Assembly: GCA_015231995.1 (NCBI GenBank)
Contig: JADGAO010000035.1
Coordinates: 1 to 18,686, forward strand
Reading direction: 5' to 3'
Length of the DNA: 18,686 nt
Origin: Nitrospinota bacterium
GTDB lineage: Bacteria; Nitrospinota_A; UBA7883; JACRLM01
Positions 1 to 7,482 of the stretch are shown here, piece by piece (within the stretch, counting starts at the first letter, position 1; each line of letters begins with the position of its first letter). Under the pieces are notes generated by a model. The model had not been told where the DNA came from, did not search any database, and saw only the letters and a list, made by a program, of their open reading frames with translations. A program made the translations under genes and the position numbers.

Positions 1-1609
1 TGGCGGGTGTTTCTATCTCGATAAATTCAGGAGTAGCTAAAATCTTCCGCCTTTGCAATTCGAGACGCGGATTGTCGCCAAGGGTTTGCGTCGGCTCCAC
101 AAGATTCCGGAAAACCTGCTTGAGTTCCTCCGTCCCTTCCGGTGACTCCCCACCCAAAAACACATCCCTGAACGGAGTGGCCGTCAACCCTATCAAAGCC
201 ACCTGCTTGTTAAACATTTTCAGGATTTTCCTGTACGAAGGAGCCGCCGCCCTATGCGCCTCATCAATTATCATCAGCCGCAACGACGCATCCATTATCT
301 CAAAAAGCGAATCACCGTTTTGAGCGGCCACGCCTGATTCGATGATGTTGACTATGCGTTGCGGAGTCGAGACAAGAACGCATGGTTCCGCCAATTTGGC
401 CTTGAGCGTTTGGTGATGTCTGTTGAAATCGCTTGTATGTTTTCCCCAAAATCTCACCAGATGCAAACCGCAAACGTCGCTGGACGACTCCCACACCTGC
501 CGAAAACAGACACAGGCCTGCTCGCATAATTCCTCCGTGTGGGCAAGCCAAAGAAGAACCTTTTTCTCGTGATTAATAGAGCCTTCGTTCAACCCCGTCA
601 GATAGTCCCGCGCCGCCTCCACCGCCACGCGGGTTTTGCCCGCGCCTGTCGGCAAAGTGACAATGGCCTTTGATGACGGGCTTTTTATTTTTTCGACGAT
701 TTTTTCTTTGACCTCTTTTTGAAAGTCGGCCAGCGGAGCCAATATGAAACGCCCCTCCAGATATTCGTAATCAGGCCGGCTTTCAAGCGTTTCCACTCCG
801 GCCAGTTGGTTGGGCATGCCTGCGCCCCGGACAAATTCTATCGCGGCATTCTTCCCCGGATACCATTTTTGAGGAAACTTCAAATGGCATTTTGACGCTA
901 TCTTTTCGCGGATATCCGCATCAGTCAGCAAATCCACTCCATGCTTCACGATAAGAGCCACAGCCAATTCTCTTTTCGTGCCCCGCCTGTCTTCGCCACT
1001 CCTGCGCTTCCTTGTCTCGCGGATGACATAAAGGAATGAAGGCCCCAAAAAACCTTCGAGCGTCTTATGATCGAACAGTTCGCATAACCGGTTTGCCGTC
1101 ACCGCCTCCCACTCGTCTTTCACGAAAAAGCCGGACGACAAACTCTCTTCGGGCAAGGCTCCCATGCGTTTTTTCGCGACAAAACCGCCTACGCCACGGG
1201 GGCCTTTTTCAATCCTTTCATCAAGCAGTATGATATTTTGCAATTCGGCGTATAACTTTTCGTTTTTGAGCCATGGCCATTGTGTCATTATCTCGTCTTG
1301 CGATATTTCCCCCCTATCATTGAACCGCTCTATAATCTCTTTGGCGACAGGGGAACCTTTGCGGATTTTTGCGATGAAACCGCCCGCGACATGGGACCTT
1401 TTTTCTACATTCCGGCTATCGAGTATTATTCCCTGCAATTCTTCGTATAGTTTTTCATCGCTTAACCAATCCCATTTAGCCAGGATTTCATCTTTTGTTA
1501 TTTCCCCATTGTTTTTCAGAAGTTCCACTACCTCTTTGGCGACGCCGAATATTTCGCGCAGATCATGCCGCACAGACAATTTGGAAGCGGAATCTTGCCC
1601 GGTTCTCAT
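1..1609 (-). CDS. DEAD/DEAH-box SF2 helicase with duplicated N-terminal module (3' end off window)
   Basis: Reading the minus strand from the ATG at 1609 gives 536 uninterrupted codons that run off the left edge; an in-frame TGA lies just upstream of the ATG (1619-1621), which fixes the start. The second half is a superfamily 2 helicase domain: Walker A PTGAGKT (residues 320-326), DEAH box in MIIDEAHRA (449-452), and motif III GLTATPFR (about 474-481). This is the first RecA-like domain of RadD or type III restriction-subunit-like helicases; the second RecA domain is outside the window. Residues 24-81 and 89-146 are two copies of a 58-residue module sharing about 30 identical positions (GEI..DEI...W.WL..EKLY.ELQ.II), possibly winged-helix-like. 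GAGG lies only 2 nt before the ATG, a short spacing. Roles in DNA repair or phage defence are both plausible; ATP-dependent nucleic-acid translocation is the safe call. Confidence 0.85.
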   Translation of the reverse strand, partial: MRTGQDSASKLSVRHDLREIFGVAKEVVELLKNNGEITKDEILAKWDWLSDEKLYEELQGIILDSRNVEKRSHVAGGFIAKIRKGSPVAKEIIERFNDRGEISQDEIMTQWPWLKNEKLYAELQNIILLDERIEKGPRGVGGFVAKKRMGALPEESLSSGFFVKDEWEAVTANRLCELFDHKTLEGFLGPSFLYVIRETRKRRSGEDRRGTKRELAVALIVKHGVDLLTDADIREKIASKCHLKFPQKWYPGKNAAIEFVRGAGMPNQLAGVETLESRPDYEYLEGRFILAPLADFQKEVKEKIVEKIKSPSSKAIVTLPTGAGKTRVAVEAARDYLTGLNEGSINHEKKVLLWLAHTEELCEQACVCFRQVWESSSDVCGLHLVRFWGKHTSDFNRHHQTLKAKLAEPCVLVSTPQRIVNIIESGVAAQNGDSLFEIMDASLRLMIIDEAHRAAAPSYRKILKMFNKQVALIGLTATPFRDVFLGGESPEGTEELKQVFRNLVEPTQTLGDNPRLELQRRKILATPEFIEIETPA

Positions 1610-1709
1610 TTCCTCAACTCAAAATACGAAAATTTCCCGATTCTAAACGATATTTCGCCCTGCTGACTATGCGTATCCGTAGATTTGAAATCGAGATGTG
1701 ACGCAAGCC

Positions 1710-1738
1710 CTCTTTTCCTTGGCTCTCCAGGAAAAGAG
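1710..1738 (-). terminator. Strong hairpin downstream of the exported-protein gene
   Basis: Arms 1710-1719 and 1729-1738 form a perfect 10-bp stem (CTCTTTTCCT paired with AGGAAAAGAG) around a 9-nt loop, 19 nt past the stop codon of the minus-strand gene ending at 1758. Neither strand has a proper U-tract next to it, so it may be an RNA-stabilising 3' hairpin or an incomplete intrinsic terminator rather than a classic one. Confidence 0.4.
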
Positions 1739-1757
1739 CCGGGGCGATGAAACGTAA

Positions 1758-2180
1758 TTAATCCCCGGCAATCCAATGAAAATCCATCCGCGCAAGCGGT
1801 GAGGCGCCGGAGTACGCCACGTCTGTGCCGGAGAGGAACGAGTTAACAAACAAATATTTTCTCTTGAAAAGCTCAAACCGGAAACCTTCCAAAAGATTCT
1901 CTCGTTTGAACGAAGCGCAAACCGGGCCGGGGGCGGAATCGGACACTTCGATTATCGCGATGCCTTTGCCGGAGTTGTCAAACAGCTTTAGCGCTTTGAG
2001 CCCGGCGGCCTCCCGCGATTTGGAGACGCAGAACTTTATCGTGGAACCGTCTTTGTAGGTCTTTTTTATTTTAAGATTGTCGCCGCCGGCGGACATGCTC
2101 TCTACGGCATGGCCTTCCGCCATCCCGGAAGACCACGCAAAACAGACAACAACTGCGAAGGGTATCAACAACGATTTCAC
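1758..2180 (-). CDS. Small exported protein of unknown function
   Basis: The 140-residue product starts at a GTG (2180) that overlaps the TGA of the upstream ABC ATPase, preceded by an AGAAGAGG-like ribosome site. An upstream in-frame ATG at 2318 would read 46 arginine-rich residues through the ATPase gene and is unlikely. The N-terminus (KSLLIPFAVVVCFAWSSG...) is a Sec signal peptide with predicted cleavage near AEGHA, residues 20-25. The mature part is about 115 residues, basic and beta-rich, with two cysteines (in FCVSK and PVCAS) that could pair in the periplasm. I recognise no family. The 4-nt overlap implies co-translation with the ATPase, so it may be an accessory of that transporter, but it has no membrane segment beyond the signal and is not the missing permease. 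Confidence 0.75.
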   Translation of the reverse strand: MKSLLIPFAVVVCFAWSSGMAEGHAVESMSAGGDNLKIKKTYKDGSTIKFCVSKSREAAGLKALKLFDNSGKGIAIIEVSDSAPGPVCASFKRENLLEGFRFELFKRKYLFVNSFLSGTDVAYSGASPLARMDFHWIAGD

Positions 2181-2914
2181 ACGACCTCTTCTTTCTCCGT
2201 CAGCGAAAGGAAAATAGACTCCAGATCCATATCGCGCTCCCCGGCGATACCGGCAAGCTCCGCCACTGTGCCGACTGCGATGAGCTTTCCCTTGTTGAGT
2301 ATCCCTATCCTGTCGCATATCTCCTGGGCGGTCGCCATTGTGTGGGTGGAGAGCAGAACCGCGCTTCCGTCCCGCGCCACGCTTTTAAACAGTTCCTTGA
2401 CCTGCCTCATGCCGCGAGCGTCCAGTCCCACCATCGGCTCGTCTATTATGAACGCCTTGGGGTTGTGGGCCAGCGCGGAGGTTATGACAAGCTTCTGCCT
2501 CATGCCGTGGGAATAGCTTTCGATAAGCTCGTCGAGCCAGACATGGATGCTGAACATTTTCGTGAGCGACTCTTCGCGCGCCAAGACCGCAGGATCGCCG
2601 TCCACTTCGTATATTTCTCGAACAAACTGGAGGAACTCCCGCCCGGTCAGCTTGTCGTATATGAACGGTTTGTCGGGAACGAATGATGTGACGCGTTTTG
2701 CCGCGCGCGAGTCGTTTTGAGTGTCGAACCCGCCCACTGTCATGCGCCCATCCGTGGGAGTGAGCAGACCGGCCAGCATTTTTAACGTGGTGGTTTTACC
2801 GGCTCCGTTGGGGCCGAGAAAACCGAACACCTCGCCGGGCCGCACATGGAGGCTCAGATTTTTGACGGCAACGGTCTTGCCGTAGATTTTGGTTACGTTC
2901 TCTATTTTTATCAT
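2177..2914 (-). CDS. ABC transporter ATP-binding protein
   Basis: A 245-residue ATPase subunit of the NatA/CcmA-like exporter class. Visible motifs are Walker A GPNGAGKT (34-41), signature YSHGMRQ (134-140, the non-canonical form common in this class), Walker B AFIIDEP (154-160) with catalytic Glu159, D-loop GLDA, and H-loop His191. The Q-loop position lies in VPDKPFIYDKLTGREFL, where Asp81 appears to stand in for Gln, as in several NatA-type ATPases. It would power export or membrane-lipid handling with a separate permease, but none is encoded next to it: downstream is a small exported protein and upstream a divergent gene. The ATG at 2914 has no clear Shine-Dalgarno sequence. Substrate is unknown. 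Confidence 0.9.
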   Translation of the reverse strand: MIKIENVTKIYGKTVAVKNLSLHVRPGEVFGFLGPNGAGKTTTLKMLAGLLTPTDGRMTVGGFDTQNDSRAAKRVTSFVPDKPFIYDKLTGREFLQFVREIYEVDGDPAVLAREESLTKMFSIHVWLDELIESYSHGMRQKLVITSALAHNPKAFIIDEPMVGLDARGMRQVKELFKSVARDGSAVLLSTHTMATAQEICDRIGILNKGKLIAVGTVAELAGIAGERDMDLESIFLSLTEKEEVV

Positions 2915-2938
2915 GCGGTCAAATTACCCATAAGGCTT

Positions 2939-2967
2939 ATTTTAACTCAAGTTTCCCAAACTGTTGA
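2939..2967 (-). promoter_or_regulatory. Candidate sigma70-like promoter for the ABC ATPase unit
   Basis: On the minus strand, TCAACA (2967-2962, 4 of 6 to TTGACA) and TAAAAT (2944-2939, 5 of 6 to TATAAT) are separated by 17 nt and lie about 25 nt before the ATG at 2914. Found by eye only; the A/T-rich context makes chance matches easy. Confidence 0.35.
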
Positions 2968-3039
2968 TTAAAAAGTCTATTTCACCCTTATGCGCTTCCC
3001 AGTGGTCGCCCGGCCACGGCTCCTAACCATGCAGTCCAA

Positions 3040-3053
3040 GAAGTGATCACTTC
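3040..3053. promoter_or_regulatory. 14-bp perfect palindrome in a divergent intergenic region
   Basis: GAAGTGATCACTTC is a perfect 14-bp palindrome with no spacer. It lies in the 259-bp gap between the divergent ABC ATPase (start 2914) and PilB/GspE (start 3174) genes, about 120 nt before each. Its symmetry suits a dimeric regulator, but no regulator gene is nearby and no second copy was noticed. Confidence 0.3.
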
Positions 3054-3112
3054 AACAGGTAACGATCCGCTTTTGCCGAATAACATCGGAGGGAAATAAC
3101 ACAATCCCGATA

Positions 3113-3142
3113 TTGCTGTAACAACCCTCTGAGCTGTATCAT
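3113..3142 (+). promoter_or_regulatory. Candidate promoter for the PilB/GspE-type gene
   Basis: TTGCTG (3113-3118) and TATCAT (3137-3142, 5 of 6 to TATAAT) are separated by 18 nt, about 30 nt upstream of the TTG start. Visual match only. Confidence 0.25.
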
Positions 3143-3173
3143 AAATCCGTTTTCACAAAACTGGGGGCCGGTC

Positions 3174-4754
3174 TTGATAAACGGAAACCGTCTTGGAGAT
3201 ATCCTGTCCAAAGCAGGGTTGATAACCGAGCCGCAATTGCAGGAAGCCCTCAAGGAAATGGATCAGCGCGGCACACGGCTTGGACGGGCGCTGGTTTGCC
3301 TGGGATTCATCAGCGAAGAGGGTCTTGCAAACGCCCTGTCACAGCAGCTTGGGATCGAGCTTGCCGATGTGGATATAGCCAATCCGAGCGAAGAACTGTT
3401 AAAGCTTATCCCCGTCTCTCTTGCCAAAAAACGCGCCATACTGCCGTTGGAGCGGCGAAACGGCCATATCGTGGTCGCAATGGCCGATCCGCTTAATCTT
3501 GCAGTCGTGGACGAGATTTCATCCAGGCTTTCCACCCCTGTCCTGGTGGCTGTCGCGGCGGAGGACAGAATAGAAAAAGCCATAGAAAGACTCTACGGCG
3601 CGGCCAAAATCCCCGTAGCGGATTTATCTGCGACAGTAGCCCCAGCCGTTTCACGCATGATCGAGTCCGTCATCCGGCAAGGTGTAAAGGAACGAGCGTC
3701 CGACATACACTTCGAACCGGAGGAGGATTTCATCCGTATCCGGCATCGCATTGACGGGGTAATGCTGTCTGCGGAAACACATCCAAAAGCTGTCGCTGGC
3801 TCCATGATTTCGCGTCTTAAAATCATGGCCGGAATGGATATCGCGGAAACCCGCGCCCCACAGGATGGCGGGTTCAGGTTGAAAATGGACTCCAACGACG
3901 TGGAATTCCGCGTCTCCTCCTTCCCCACCATTCACGGGGAGAGTGTTGTTTTGCGGATACTCGCCCATTCGGACACGCCTTTGGGACTGGCGGAGACAGG
4001 ACTGGATGGACTGGCCTTGGCCGGTTTTCGCGAGGCGATAGAAAGCTCATGGGGGCTTGTCGTGGTCACTGGGCCTACCGGATCCGGCAAAACCACCACG
4101 CTGTATGCGGCGATTAGCGCGCTTGCCTCGCCGGGAAAAACAATAGTGTCCATAGAAGACCCGGTCGAGCGAAGGTTAGCCTTCGTGCGGCAGACACAGG
4201 TGAATCTCAAGGCTGGACTAACCTTCTCCAAAGGCCTGCGGTCGGTACTGCGGCAGGATCCAGATATCATCATGGTTGGGGAGATACGCGACCCGGAGAC
4301 GGCGGAAACAGCCGCGCAAGCCGCGCTCACAGGACATCTTGTGCTCAGCACAATGCATACGGTGGACTCCGCCTCCGCCGTCGTAAGGCTGTTGGACTTG
4401 GGCGTCGAGCCGTACAAAATCGCTTCAACCCTCAAACTTGCGCTGGCGCAAAGGCTGGTAAGGAAATTGTGCCAGTCCTGTAAAGAGCGGACGGACGGGG
4501 CAGGCTGGAACGGGCCTGGTTGCCCTTCATGCAAAGGCGCTGGATACAAGGGTAGAACTGGGATATTCGAGATCATCGGCTCCGGCGAGGGGATCAAAGA
4601 GCTGATAATGGGCAGACGCCCGGCTCACGCTATACGGGATCACGCCGTCAACGCGCTTGGGTTGGAGACCCTGCGCGATGACGGATATCGTAAAGCGGAG
4701 GCTGGGATTACATCGCATCAGGAAGTGGATCGGGTGACGCGCAACTTGCGTTGA
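3174..4754 (+). CDS. Type IV pilus/type II secretion assembly ATPase (PilB/GspE family)
   Basis: A 526-residue hexameric ATPase that would drive pseudopilin/pilin polymerisation from the cytoplasmic face of the inner membrane. Residues about 6-142 are an MshEN (GspE-II N) domain (RLGDIL...AIERLYG), the type that can bind c-di-GMP in some homologues. The ATPase core follows, with Walker A GPTGSGKTT (300-308), Asp box SIEDPVE (326-332), Walker B DPDIIMVGEIRD (362-373) and His box GHLVLSTMHT (387-396). A tetracysteine zinc site is complete (Cys433, 436, 450, 453). The start is TTG, with GGGGG 6 nt upstream, and alignment to the MshEN domain supports it. The length is near the family norm. No pilC, pilT, pilin or other secretion genes are in the window, so PilB and GspE cannot be told apart. 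Confidence 0.93.
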   Translation: MINGNRLGDILSKAGLITEPQLQEALKEMDQRGTRLGRALVCLGFISEEGLANALSQQLGIELADVDIANPSEELLKLIPVSLAKKRAILPLERRNGHIVVAMADPLNLAVVDEISSRLSTPVLVAVAAEDRIEKAIERLYGAAKIPVADLSATVAPAVSRMIESVIRQGVKERASDIHFEPEEDFIRIRHRIDGVMLSAETHPKAVAGSMISRLKIMAGMDIAETRAPQDGGFRLKMDSNDVEFRVSSFPTIHGESVVLRILAHSDTPLGLAETGLDGLALAGFREAIESSWGLVVVTGPTGSGKTTTLYAAISALASPGKTIVSIEDPVERRLAFVRQTQVNLKAGLTFSKGLRSVLRQDPDIIMVGEIRDPETAETAAQAALTGHLVLSTMHTVDSASAVVRLLDLGVEPYKIASTLKLALAQRLVRKLCQSCKERTDGAGWNGPGCPSCKGAGYKGRTGIFEIIGSGEGIKELIMGRRPAHAIRDHAVNALGLETLRDDGYRKAEAGITSHQEVDRVTRNLR

Positions 4755-4907
4755 CGTGGCTGAACCGCTTCCTTTGGGAGAACATGACCGCGCGTAAGCT
4801 TCACCGTGACCACGGTCTTTTACTAACCGATGCTCATCCGAGTCCAAATGCTCGGCATGGGTGTTCTTGTACATTGCAGGGCGAAGCGAAGGCTCCTTCC
4901 TTCCCCA

Positions 4908-5037
4908 CCCTTTAGTAAGGGGAGGTGGCGCGTCATCGCGCCGGAGGGGTAGCCCCCCTGAAAAGGGGGGTGGCGCAAAGCGCCGGGGGGTTAAAAACCC
5001 CCTCGCAACTGCGTTGCGGTCCCCCGAGCTTCGGGGG
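4908..5037. repeat. Array of seven consecutive short hairpins
   Basis: Within 130 bp, seven perfect inverted repeats follow each other almost without gaps: CCCTT/AAGGG (4908-4921), GGCGCG/CGCGCC (4927-4942), CCCCCC/GGGGGG (4953-4970), GGCGC/GCGCC (4972-4984), GGGGGTT/AACCCCC (4986-5002), CGCAAC/GTTGCG (5004-5018) and CCCCCGA/TCGGGGG (5021-5037). Loops are 3-6 nt. The layout resembles composite REP-like elements found between genes in many environmental bacteria, usually at the 3' ends of transcripts. Roles as transcript terminator, RNA stabiliser or mobile REP-type repeat are inference. Confidence 0.75.
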
Positions 5038-5093
5038 ACAAATGGGTATCTTCACCCCGCCGTCTTTGTTTATCAAAGCGCCCAATATTGGGA

Positions 5094-5118
5094 GTCCGAG
5101 GTGAAGAACACCTCGGAC
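5094..5118. terminator. 10-bp stem hairpin in convergent intergenic region
   Basis: GTCCGAGGTG (5094-5103) and CACCTCGGAC (5109-5118) pair perfectly around the loop AAGAA. It would be a very stable hairpin in RNA from either strand, between two converging genes. Neither side carries a U-tract, so intrinsic termination is uncertain; it could equally belong to the dispersed-repeat element next to it. Confidence 0.4.
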
Positions 5119-5236
5119 AGCGTTTGTCGCTTCTGTTTTACCATTTGGCGACAGCCCTATATGCGATGGCAATGTTTATCAGGAAATCTAAGGAATAATC
5201 CAGAATCGCCATACGGGGAAGGTCAGACTCCCCCCA

Positions 5237-7369
5237 TCATGGATTCGTGCAGTTGGCGCCTGCGGTTGGCATGGGTATTGGCATGTCGAGATTGCCTATG
5301 CCGTTTAGCGATATCTCCACGTTAGTCCCAAGGCCGGCCAAGGTTGGCGAGCAAACTCCGCCGGCAACCGTGTTGCCCGCTCCGCAGATCAGGGTATGCA
5401 ATTGCGAACATGACATCCCGGTGTTGCCGCTAAGGTAGATTTGCGCGGATATAAGGGTGGAAAGCGAACCGACGCCCGTCGTGATATTGTTGCTGGCCAA
5501 ATCCAGAAACGCCAAACTTGTGAGCGACGCCAGAGGCGCCACGTTCACGATCAGGTTGTTGGCCAGCCACAGGTCGGTCAAAGAGGTCAGACCGGAAAGC
5601 GGGGTTATGTTCGATATGTTGTTGCCGTAAAGCTCCAACTGAACCAACCCTGTGAGGCCCGCAAGAGGGGTCACGCTTGTTATATTATTGGCGCCCAACC
5701 ATAAATTGGCCAGGTTGGCGAGGTTGGCCAGAGGCGCGATATTCGTTATGTTGTTGCTTCGAAGATGCAACCAGGTCAGGTTCGTTATGGTAGCCAGTTG
5801 CGCCACCTTGGCGTCTGTTATCTGGTTGCCGTCAATAGCCAATACCGTTAGATTCGGAAGAGTGGTCAACGGCGTCACATTCGCAATCTGATTGGAACCG
5901 AGGTCCAACCACGTTATCGCGTTCAGGCCGGTCAGTGGAGCCAGGCTTGTTATCTGGTTGCCGTACAGAGCCATTGCAGTCAGCCCTGTCAGGTTCTGCA
6001 AACCCGCAAGGCTTGAAATATTCTTAAAGCCGCAGTCTAAATACCCAGTCACCTGCGTAGTTGTGGTGGCTCCAGGGAATGCGGCCGCGATGCAGGCGGC
6101 CAGGTTGACGTCCGAAAACAGGCCGGCCAATAAGACCCCGCCGGGCGGTGTGGCGCTAACCTCCGCCGATAGCGGGCTTTCACCGGAGGGGCCAACCGCA
6201 GTTACGGCGTAATGATAGGCGGTTCCGTTCGTTAATCCCGTATGCTGGTATGGCGACGTCACCCCCGCTATCTGCGCGCTCGTTGTTGTTACGGGTGACG
6301 TGAGGCTCCAATAAAGGTTGTACGACGTGGCTCCGGCGACCGGATTCCAGCTTACCGTCACCTGCGTATTCCCCGGCATAGCCGTCACGCCTGCGGGGAT
6401 CGTGGCAGAGCCTGCGCTTATTCGGGCCGAACCGCTGGCCCTGCCGTTCGTGTCGCCATCGTCAACCTCGCATGTAAGCGATGAGACGGCCGTTGATTTA
6501 ACGGCATACCGCGATGTCGCCCCGTCGGCAGTCCACCCATACCCGTCCGACCAGGTGTACGAGAGCCGGTCTCCATCCGCGTCCGACGCGGAACACTCGA
6601 GGTTTAGCACGTCGCCGACCACCGCAGACGCATTGTCCACCACGACGTAATTGATCGTTGGGGTAGCGTTGCTCACGTTGATGACGGCGCTCCCGCGAGC
6701 GGCTCCGCCATGCCCGTCGCTGGCGGTGACTGTTACCGTATAAGAGCCGCTCCGGCCAGCCGACCAACTGACCGAAGAACCGGAGCCGGAAATGCTCCCG
6801 CCGCCGCCATCCCAGGCGAAGCTTTGGCCGTCGGCAGTGTCCTGATCAGTCACTGAGGCGGTAAGGGTCACTGTTTCGCGCTTTCGAGGCGAACTGTCGC
6901 TTACGGATACGCCGCTCAACTCCGGCGGGCTGTTGACTGAAAGACCGATGCTGATCACGCCGTTATAACCGGGGACGAGAGTGGCGCTAGTAGAGCCGGA
7001 GAAACTCAACCCGATATCCGTATCCACCACAACGCTGAAACTCCGCTCGCCGGGAGTAACCGACCCGCTTACCTGCCCGCTCGAAAGCGGCACGTCCAGC
7101 GTGACAGGCGACATGTCGGCGCCGGAAATTGTGACGCGGCAACCGGTGACATAAGCCGGAGCGGACATCATTTTGGGCGAGGATGTGGAGGTTAATTGCG
7201 AGGAGCGGGCGTCGAAAGAATAGTTCGAAGGCCAGCTTAAATTAAGGGAAACGCCGCTTTTCTTCTCTAACCCATCGGAGCCGGGGCCGGAACCGCAACC
7301 CGACAGCGCGCAGATTGTAATGGCAAGTAAAACGACTGCGATAAGCGGCGAGATTCTGGGAAACGCCAT
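5237..7369 (-). CDS. Surface lipoprotein with Ig/PKD-like, fibronectin III and internalin-type LRR domains
   Basis: About 710 residues. The N-terminus is a lipoprotein signal peptide with lipobox LSGC (Cys about 25), so the protein should be lipid-anchored. After a short linker and beta region, two PKD/Ig-like domains follow at about 150-233 and 236-320 (ASVTD...VTASDGHGG; CSASDADGDRLSYTWSD). A fibronectin III domain spans about 323-410 (VTVSWNPVAGATSYNLYW). At least eight leucine-rich repeats cover about 450-650 with the 22-residue internalin spacing (N.I..I.PL..L..L). The C-terminus is a cysteine-containing cap. Such proteins usually mediate adhesion or protein binding. I chose ATG 7369, 8 nt after AAAGGA; a GTG at 7372 immediately before it is an alternative. 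It is transcribed divergently from fabZ. The ligand is unknown. Confidence 0.9.
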   Translation of the reverse strand: MAFPRISPLIAVVLLAITICALSGCGSGPGSDGLEKKSGVSLNLSWPSNYSFDARSSQLTSTSSPKMMSAPAYVTGCRVTISGADMSPVTLDVPLSSGQVSGSVTPGERSFSVVVDTDIGLSFSGSTSATLVPGYNGVISIGLSVNSPPELSGVSVSDSSPRKRETVTLTASVTDQDTADGQSFAWDGGGGSISGSGSSVSWSAGRSGSYTVTVTASDGHGGAARGSAVINVSNATPTINYVVVDNASAVVGDVLNLECSASDADGDRLSYTWSDGYGWTADGATSRYAVKSTAVSSLTCEVDDGDTNGRASGSARISAGSATIPAGVTAMPGNTQVTVSWNPVAGATSYNLYWSLTSPVTTTSAQIAGVTSPYQHTGLTNGTAYHYAVTAVGPSGESPLSAEVSATPPGGVLLAGLFSDVNLAACIAAAFPGATTTTQVTGYLDCGFKNISSLAGLQNLTGLTAMALYGNQITSLAPLTGLNAITWLDLGSNQIANVTPLTTLPNLTVLAIDGNQITDAKVAQLATITNLTWLHLRSNNITNIAPLANLANLANLWLGANNITSVTPLAGLTGLVQLELYGNNISNITPLSGLTSLTDLWLANNLIVNVAPLASLTSLAFLDLASNNITTGVGSLSTLISAQIYLSGNTGMSCSQLHTLICGAGNTVAGGVCSPTLAGLGTNVEISLNGIGNLDMPIPMPTAGANCTNP

Positions 7370-7453
7370 CACAACAATCCTTTTGGTTCAAAATCGCCTC
7401 GGTCGCAGAAGGCTTCATCACTATGATGGCTTTTAGCGACATGAACTGTCTGT

Positions 7454-7482
7454 AATGTAATTGATACAAGGCAAAATGTCAA
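7454..7482 (-). promoter_or_regulatory. Candidate promoter for the LRR lipoprotein gene
   Basis: On the minus strand a perfect TTGACA (7482-7477) is followed after 17 nt by TACATT (7459-7454, 4 of 6). This would give a leader of about 75-80 nt before the ATG at 7369. The -35 box touches the left arm of the inverted repeat at 7481-7497. Confidence 0.45.

Larger units (their letters stand above)
4755..5236. other. Hairpin-rich convergent intergenic region without a credible gene
   Basis: This 482-bp gap separates the convergent stop codons of the PilB/GspE gene (4754) and the lipoprotein gene (5237). Near its left end, ACCGTG (4803-4808) and CACGGT (4811-4816) form a close inverted repeat followed by CTTTT, a weak terminator candidate for the plus-strand gene. 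The middle holds the seven-hairpin array (4908-5037), then a CTTTG/CAAAG stem (5064-5078), the palindrome CCCAATATTGGG (5081-5092) and a 10-bp stem (5094-5118). Short open frames here are arginine/glycine/proline-rich translations of the hairpins and are not believable proteins. Confidence 0.8.

Noticed and set aside
2181..2318. 46-codon N-terminal extension of the small exported protein
   Set aside because: It would read the ABC ATPase gene in another frame, is very Arg-rich and would hide an evident signal peptide that begins at the GTG at 2180.
3002..3016. Possible tRNA or structured RNA around GTGG/CCAC in the gap before the PilB/GspE gene
   Set aside because: Only a 4-bp stem forms; no cloverleaf arms or conserved T-loop sequence could be found around it.
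4861..5325. Open frames on both strands over the hairpin array (154 codons plus, 79 codons minus at 4933-5172)
   Set aside because: Their translations are Arg/Gly/Pro-rich products of the inverted repeats, with no ribosome site or family resemblance; the plus-strand frame also runs into the end of the lipoprotein gene.
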